DNA of 11,500 bases, taken from NCBI GenBank assembly GCA_002315315.1, contig DCGT01000017.1:31035-42534 (forward strand), written 5' to 3'. The stretch comes from Faecalibacterium sp. UBA1771. Lineage in GTDB: Bacteria; Bacillota; Clostridia; Oscillospirales; Ruminococcaceae. A program made the position numbers and the translations under genes. The notes beneath the pieces are model-generated. The model ran no database searches, was not told where the DNA came from, and saw only the letters and a program-made list of their open reading frames with translations. Positions 8,437 to 11,500 of the stretch are shown in pieces (positions within the stretch are counted from its first letter, which is position 1; every line of letters begins with the position of its first letter).

Positions 8437-8508
8437 CGGGCAGCACCGCAGCCGAACTCCTGCACGAAGCTCGACCGTGCGCGGAGCGACCTTGCCCCGT
8501 GCCGCCCG
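8437..8508 (-). promoter_or_regulatory. Structured GC-rich leader, possible attenuator
   Basis: On the minus-strand transcript, CGGGCGGCAC (8508-8499) pairs with GTGCTGCCCG (8446-8437): ten pairs including one G-U. The opposite strand would have a C-A mismatch there, which fits RNA made from the minus strand. The 52-nt interior contains a further hairpin, GCACG (8480-8476) with CGTGC (8466-8462). Just after the closing stem comes agatattttta, a short T-run, and then the ribosome binding site. The element is much more GC-rich than the AT-rich flank at 8520-8580. This may be a regulatory leader or attenuator. It does not match a riboswitch class I know. Confidence 0.4.
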
Positions 8509-8556
8509 CACAATAAAATCACAGACGATACGCATATATTTAATGATAAAGACCGC

Positions 8557-8562
8557 ATTATA
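8557..8562 (-). promoter_or_regulatory. Candidate -10 box for the surface-protein gene
   Basis: A perfect TATAAT on the minus strand in an AT-rich stretch, about 150 nt upstream of the start codon. The hexamer 17 nt further upstream (ATGCGG) is a poor -35. Transcription from here would produce the long leader containing the folded element at 8437-8508. Confidence 0.35.
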
Positions 8563-8585
8563 TAAAAGCAACAATATTTCCGCAT

Positions 8586-8598
8586 TTGTCATTGACAA
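8586..8598. promoter_or_regulatory. Operator-like dyad TTGTCA-T-TGACAA
   Basis: A perfect 6-bp dyad around a single central base, lying 24-36 bp upstream of the candidate minus-strand TATAAT. Its size and place suit a dimeric regulator binding site, but no regulator gene is in the window and a 13-bp dyad can arise by chance. Confidence 0.25.
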
Positions 8599-8662
8599 TT
8601 TCGGGATATTTCCCGCCGCCCGGGGAGGGTGCGTTAAAACTCATCTATTTGACTGCGTGAAT

Positions 8663-8732
8663 ATTGCGTTTAAAACCGCAATGTAATATATATCCCATAT
8701 CAATACGAATGTTGTTCGCGGTTGATATGCGG
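8663..8732. promoter_or_regulatory. Two inverted repeats in the divergent intergenic region
   Basis: First dyad: ATTGCG (8663-8668) with CGCAAT (8677-8682), 8-nt centre. Second dyad: CATATCAA (8696-8703) with TTGATATG (8722-8729), 18-nt centre. The second can be extended by two C-G pairs across a bulged C, and an inner CGAA/TTCG hairpin (8706-8709 with 8715-8718) lies inside it. Both sit between the candidate start points of the two divergent transcripts, so they may be protein binding sites. No T-run follows, so neither is a terminator. Confidence 0.3.
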
Positions 8733-8800
8733 GGGTTATGATAGCTCAGAGTGCCGCAGAAACGACTTAACGGGGCTTTTGAACCGCAAACGGGTACGAG

Positions 8801-8829
8801 GGCTGACCTTGACGTAAACGGTATATAAT
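8801..8829 (+). promoter_or_regulatory. Candidate promoter of the membrane-protein gene
   Basis: TATAAT at 8824-8829, about 66 nt before the ATG at 8896. The -35 is poor: CTGACC (8803-8808) at 15-nt spacing, or GGCTGA (8801-8806) at 17. The perfect -10 and suitable position are the only support. Confidence 0.35.
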
Positions 8830-8895
8830 AAGTGCGCAGGTACGGTTCTTTACTGCAGAGTGTATTTCCCTATCGGTAATTATGTGAGGTAAAAA

Positions 8896-9483
8896 ATGGA
8901 AAAACCGACATTGAGTGCCGTGCCCGACAAAGGCGTGCGGGACAATGCTTCGCCGACCGTCACCGGCTCGGTCATCAAGATAAGCGAGCTTTTCGGCATC
9001 GGCGTTTTTTCGCTGATATTCGGTGCGGTGTTCTTTTTCGGCTGCGATTTTACCGACCGAATAGGGGACAACCCCATTCCGTCGATGTGGATAATGCTGT
9101 CGGCGGTCATTATGTTTTCGGCAATGACTGCATTGCTGTGGCTTACCCGTTCGGGGCGTCTGCACGCTGACAAAAGAAGCTTCGGCAGGAGGACTTGGTG
9201 TATTATTTTCGCCTGCCTGCTTGTCGCCTATACATTGCCGTTTCTTACATATTTTCCCGCAGTCGGCGGTACCGACGGAGTAGTCATAATGTACTTCGGC
9301 GTTCAGTCTGCCGACCAATTCCCGATTTTTTACAGCCTGTATGTCACTGCCGTCCGCAGCCTCGGACTTGCGCTCGGCTCGCTGGGAATTTCATTTGCAA
9401 TATACACCGCGGTGCAGGTGGTCGTTGTGAGTCTGCTCACGCTTCGTCTGATAGGAATATTGCGTTTGATAACCGATTTATGA
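8896..9483 (+). CDS. Multi-pass membrane protein, probably truncated
   Basis: A 195-aa protein starting at an ATG with GTGAGG (8884-8889) 6 nt upstream. The first ~30 residues are polar. Hydrophobic segments follow at about 31-50, 62-84, 100-118 and 163-190, with a weaker one near 145-160. A 25-residue loop (PAVGGTDGVVIMYFG, then QSADQFPIFYSLY) lies after the third segment. The hydrophobic start, a conserved-looking loop with acidic residues and a following pair of helices recall the N-terminal part of large clostridial membrane proteins of the DUF6020 / GT-C glycosyltransferase-like type. That is from memory and uncertain. Such proteins are usually several hundred residues long. This one stops at TGA 9481 directly after a helix, and the frame meets another stop nine codons later. 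Truncation by deletion is likely, though a short stand-alone protein remains possible. The next gene begins 162 nt downstream on the same strand. Confidence 0.75.
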   Translation: MEKPTLSAVPDKGVRDNASPTVTGSVIKISELFGIGVFSLIFGAVFFFGCDFTDRIGDNPIPSMWIMLSAVIMFSAMTALLWLTRSGRLHADKRSFGRRTWCIIFACLLVAYTLPFLTYFPAVGGTDGVVIMYFGVQSADQFPIFYSLYVTAVRSLGLALGSLGISFAIYTAVQVVVVSLLTLRLIGILRLITDL

Positions 9484-9489
9484 TATAAT
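9460..9489 (+). promoter_or_regulatory. Candidate promoter upstream of the TPP enzyme
   Basis: TTGCGT (9460-9465), an 18-nt spacer, then a perfect TATAAT (9484-9489). It overlaps the 3' end of the membrane-protein gene. Transcription would start near 9496 and include the repeats and GC hairpin ahead of the TPP enzyme. Confidence 0.4.
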
Positions 9490-9508
9490 TATCACGCTTT
9501 ATGGGATT

Positions 9509-9537
9509 TTTGATTTTTTGTCAGCTTTGATTTTTTG
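9509..9537 (+). repeat. Tandem 12-bp direct repeat, 17-nt period
   Basis: TTTGATTTTTTG occurs at 9509-9520 and again at 9526-9537. It lies in a T-rich stretch between the membrane-protein gene and the TPP-enzyme gene. It could be a regulator site, part of a promoter (see the next entry) or the product of slippage. Confidence 0.6.
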
Positions 9538-9555
9538 ATATTTGAAACATATTTT
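9527..9555 (+). promoter_or_regulatory. Second candidate promoter of the TPP enzyme
   Basis: TTGATT (9527-9532), a 17-nt spacer, and TATTTT (9550-9555), about 90 nt before the TTG start. The -35 falls inside the second copy of the direct repeat. Confidence 0.35.
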
Positions 9556-9561
9556 CAGTCA

Positions 9562-9587
9562 CCGCCCGCCGCACTGCTTCGGGCGGG
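9562..9587 (+). other. GC hairpin in the leader of the TPP enzyme
   Basis: CCGCCCG (9562-9568) pairs with CGGGCGG (9580-9586) around an 11-nt loop. A competing pairing, CCCGCC (9565-9570) with GGCGGG (9582-9587), shares the same bases. It is followed only by atttgacg, too few Ts for a good terminator. It could be a weak terminator of the upstream unit or a leader structure. Confidence 0.4.
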
Positions 9588-9633
9588 ATTTGACGCTTGT
9601 GGGCTTCTCGGAATTGACATCGGTACTCACCGG

Positions 9634-9639
9634 AAAGGA
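9634..9639 (+). promoter_or_regulatory. Ribosome binding site deciding a TTG start
   Basis: AAAGGA, 6 nt before the TTG at 9646. The frame is open further upstream (another TTG at 9535), but that region encodes non-conserved residues and includes the GC hairpin, so the longer start is unlikely. Confidence 0.75.
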
Positions 9640-9645
9640 CTTGTT

Positions 9646-11352
9646 TTGAAAGCTTCAGACTATATTGCAGAATACCTTATCGCCAAAGGGGTCTCCGACG
9701 TTTTCGGATATCCCGGCGGAATGGTCACGCATTTGATGGATTCCTTCGGGAAATATCGCGATAAAATCACGGCGCACCTTTGCTACAATGAGCAGGGCGC
9801 GGCGATGGCTGCCTGCGGCTTTGCGCTTGCGGGCGGCGGTATTGGTGTTGCCTATGCCACCAGCGGTCCGGGAGCGACCAACCTCATCACCGGCATCTGC
9901 AACGCGTATATGGACTCGATTCCGACCGTTTTCATCACCGGTCAGGTGAATTCCTACGAGCAGAAGGGCGATTTGAACGTTCGTCAGCGAGGCTTTCAGG
10001 AAACCGACATCGTTTCGATAGTAAAACCGATTACCAAATATGCCGTCAGCGTCAATTCGGTCGACGAGCTGCGCGAGAGCCTTGACCGCGCTTTTTACGA
10101 GGCTGACCACGGGCGCAAGGGTCCCGCCCTGCTCGACATTGCAATGAATGTCACCCGTCTCGATATCGCCCCCGCCACTGCGAGGGGCTTCGAGGGCGGC
10201 TCGGAGCAAGCTCAAAATATATCCGACAGCGATATCAGGCGCATTTCCGACGCAATTGCTCACAGCGTCCGTCCCGTTCTTCTGGTCGGAAACGGTCTGC
10301 CGAGAACGGACGGCGAGGTTTTTTCGCTGCTCAATTCCATTCCCTTGCCCGTCGTTTCGTCGATGCCGGCGGTTGACGTCCGTGCGGGTGCGGAGCGTTA
10401 TTACGGATTTATCGGTGCATACGGCGACCGCACCGCGAATTTTGTCGTTGCCAAGAGCGACCTGCTTATTTCAATCGGCGCAAGGCTCGATGTTCGTCAG
10501 GTGGGCGCAAGGCGTGAGAATTTCGCGCCCGATTCGCTGATAGTGCGTGTGGACAACGACCCGGGCGAGCTGGAATACAAGGCTCACGACGGTGAAATCG
10601 GCGTGAGAGCGGATTCGATGTGTGCGCTGAGGCAGATTGCGGAGCTGTATAAATATACAGACAAAGATTATTCCGAATGGTTCGCCGTCTGCGATGAAAT
10701 TTCTGAGGAATTAAAGGGAACGGACGACCGCGAGCCGAACATAATGATGCGCGAAATCGGCAAATACATTCCCGAGGGCAGTGTTATCACGACCGACGTC
10801 GGTCAAAATCAGGTTTGGGCGGCGCAGTCGCTCGAAATCAAAAACGGTCAGCGGCTGCTCTTTTCGGCGGGTCACGGCGCGATGGGATTCTCCCTGCCTG
10901 CCGCCATCGGCGCAAGCTACTGCACCGACCTTCCCGTGTGGTCGCTCAACGGTGACGGCGGAATTCAGATGAATATTCAGGAAATGCAGTGGATATCGCG
11001 CGAAAGACTGCCCGTTCGCATCGTTATTTTCAATAATCACGCGCTCGGTATGATTCGACATTTCCAGGAAATGTATTTCGACAGCTATTATTTTCAGACG
11101 GTGGAGCAGAACGGCTACGCGTGTCCCGACTTTGAAAAGCTCGCCGCCGCGTACCGTATGGACTACCGGCGAATCGACGATGTGCAAAACGTGCGGCAGG
11201 CGCTCACGGGTCTTGCAGACGCGCCGACCCTCATAGAGGTGTGTCTCAGCGGCGACACCTATGTGTTCCCCAAGCTCGAATTCGGCAAGCCGAATCAGGA
11301 CCAGGAGCCGCTCCTCGACCGAGAATTATACAATAAATTGCAATCATTATAA
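9646..11352 (+). CDS. Acetolactate-synthase-like thiamine-diphosphate enzyme
   Basis: A 568-aa, ThDP-dependent enzyme of the acetohydroxyacid synthase large-subunit superfamily, expected to join or cleave 2-oxo-acid-derived carbon units in the cytoplasm. The start is TTG at 9646: AAAGGA (9634-9639) lies 6 nt before it and MKASDYIAEYL is where the family begins. The first in-frame ATG, at 9721, would remove conserved sequence. The order is the usual three domains. The pyrimidine-binding domain has catalytic Glu49 (CYNEQGAA), SGPGATNLITG (73-83), GQV (99-101) and GFQETD (116-121). The central domain has RPVLLVGNG and GARLDVRQVGA. The PP-binding domain has GDG (436-438) and NN (463-464), exactly 24 residues apart, the metal/ThDP motif. 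After NN, the position usually Trp in classical AHAS (the herbicide-site Trp) is Phe (IRHFQE). No regulatory-subunit gene is visible in the 148 bases downstream. Related stand-alone enzymes occur in polysaccharide or deoxysugar loci, so true acetolactate synthesis for branched-chain amino acids is not assured. Substrate unknown. Confidence 0.93.
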   Translation: MKASDYIAEYLIAKGVSDVFGYPGGMVTHLMDSFGKYRDKITAHLCYNEQGAAMAACGFALAGGGIGVAYATSGPGATNLITGICNAYMDSIPTVFITGQVNSYEQKGDLNVRQRGFQETDIVSIVKPITKYAVSVNSVDELRESLDRAFYEADHGRKGPALLDIAMNVTRLDIAPATARGFEGGSEQAQNISDSDIRRISDAIAHSVRPVLLVGNGLPRTDGEVFSLLNSIPLPVVSSMPAVDVRAGAERYYGFIGAYGDRTANFVVAKSDLLISIGARLDVRQVGARRENFAPDSLIVRVDNDPGELEYKAHDGEIGVRADSMCALRQIAELYKYTDKDYSEWFAVCDEISEELKGTDDREPNIMMREIGKYIPEGSVITTDVGQNQVWAAQSLEIKNGQRLLFSAGHGAMGFSLPAAIGASYCTDLPVWSLNGDGGIQMNIQEMQWISRERLPVRIVIFNNHALGMIRHFQEMYFDSYYFQTVEQNGYACPDFEKLAAAYRMDYRRIDDVQNVRQALTGLADAPTLIEVCLSGDTYVFPKLEFGKPNQDQEPLLDRELYNKLQSL

Positions 11353-11500
11353 ATAATTATAAATCAATAAGCCGTACAATGCGAATATCGTTCAGGCGGC
11401 TGACGTTGCAACGACAAGGCAAACTGTTTTTATTCACCGAGGCGGCAGGAACAACGCCAAGCAGTTAAGACAGATAAGCCAAATTATCTGAACATAACGA
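11353..11500. other. 3' intergenic end, no recognised gene
   Basis: It begins with an AT-rich stretch (ataattataaat). There is a 5-bp inverted repeat, agccg with cggct, 22 nt apart, and a 10-bp palindrome CGTTGCAACG (11404-11413). No hairpin with a directly adjoining T-run was found, so the terminator of the TPP enzyme, or the next gene of its operon, probably lies beyond the window. Confidence 0.5.

Noticed and set aside
8409..8585. N-terminal extension of the surface protein to the ATG at 8585
   Set aside because: It would bury a clear signal peptide 59 residues inside, has no ribosome binding site, and overlaps the probable promoter and folded leader.
9535..9645. N-terminal extension of the TPP enzyme to TTG at 9535
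   Set aside because: The extra 37 residues are not family-like and span a GC hairpin and promoter-like sequence. AAAGGA points to TTG 9646.
11390..11467. Small open frame after the TPP enzyme
   Set aside because: Under 30 codons, with no ribosome binding site and no recognisable product.

Overview
The window looks like part of a metagenomic or draft contig from a low-to-mid GC Gram-positive bacterium, probably an uncultured gut or rumen Clostridia member (Oscillospiraceae/Ruminococcaceae-like). This is inferred from three things: AAAGGA/GAGG-type ribosome binding sites, a secreted protein built from Ig-like modules typical of clostridial surface proteins and ending in a membrane segment plus poly-Lys tail, and a TTG-started acetolactate-synthase-like enzyme of the kind found in clostridial polysaccharide loci. 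Taxonomy cannot be fixed from the sequence alone.

Layout. (1) Bases 1-58 are a perfect 25-bp inverted repeat with an 8-nt centre at the window edge. The reading frame of the first gene runs through it, so the outer arm is probably a fold-back assembly artefact at a contig end. (2) Bases 3-4184 (+) hold the 3' part of a very large gene (1393 visible codons) that I do not recognise. It has no signal peptide or membrane segment in view and ends in a Lys/Asn/Glu-rich disordered tail. (3) Bases 4185-4394 hold a strong intrinsic terminator between convergent genes. (4) Bases 4395-8408 (-) encode a 1337-aa secreted, modular, probably cell-surface protein. It has a signal peptide, a duplicated N-terminal module pair, two tandem ~82-aa repeats, an X2-like Ig module and a C-terminal membrane anchor. 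(5) Bases 8409-8895 are a divergent intergenic region with candidate promoters in both directions, several dyads and a GC-rich leader RNA that could fold just upstream of the surface-protein start. (6) Bases 8896-9483 (+) encode a 195-aa multi-pass membrane protein that resembles the N-terminal part of a much larger membrane family and is probably truncated. (7) Bases 9484-9645 hold candidate promoters, a 17-nt-period tandem repeat and a GC hairpin. (8) Bases 9646-11352 (+) encode a 568-aa thiamine-diphosphate enzyme related to the acetohydroxyacid synthase large subunit, followed by 148 bases with no recognised feature.

How the genes may relate: the large unknown gene and the surface-protein gene converge on a shared terminator and are probably independent units. 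The surface-protein gene and the membrane-protein gene diverge from one control region. The last two + strand genes point the same way, but the enzyme appears to have its own promoter. Taken together, the surface protein, the multi-pass membrane fragment and the TPP enzyme are compatible with a cell-envelope or polysaccharide neighbourhood, but no glycosyltransferase or sugar-nucleotide gene is in the window to prove it. No CRISPR array, tRNA, rRNA, insertion sequence or defence system was seen.
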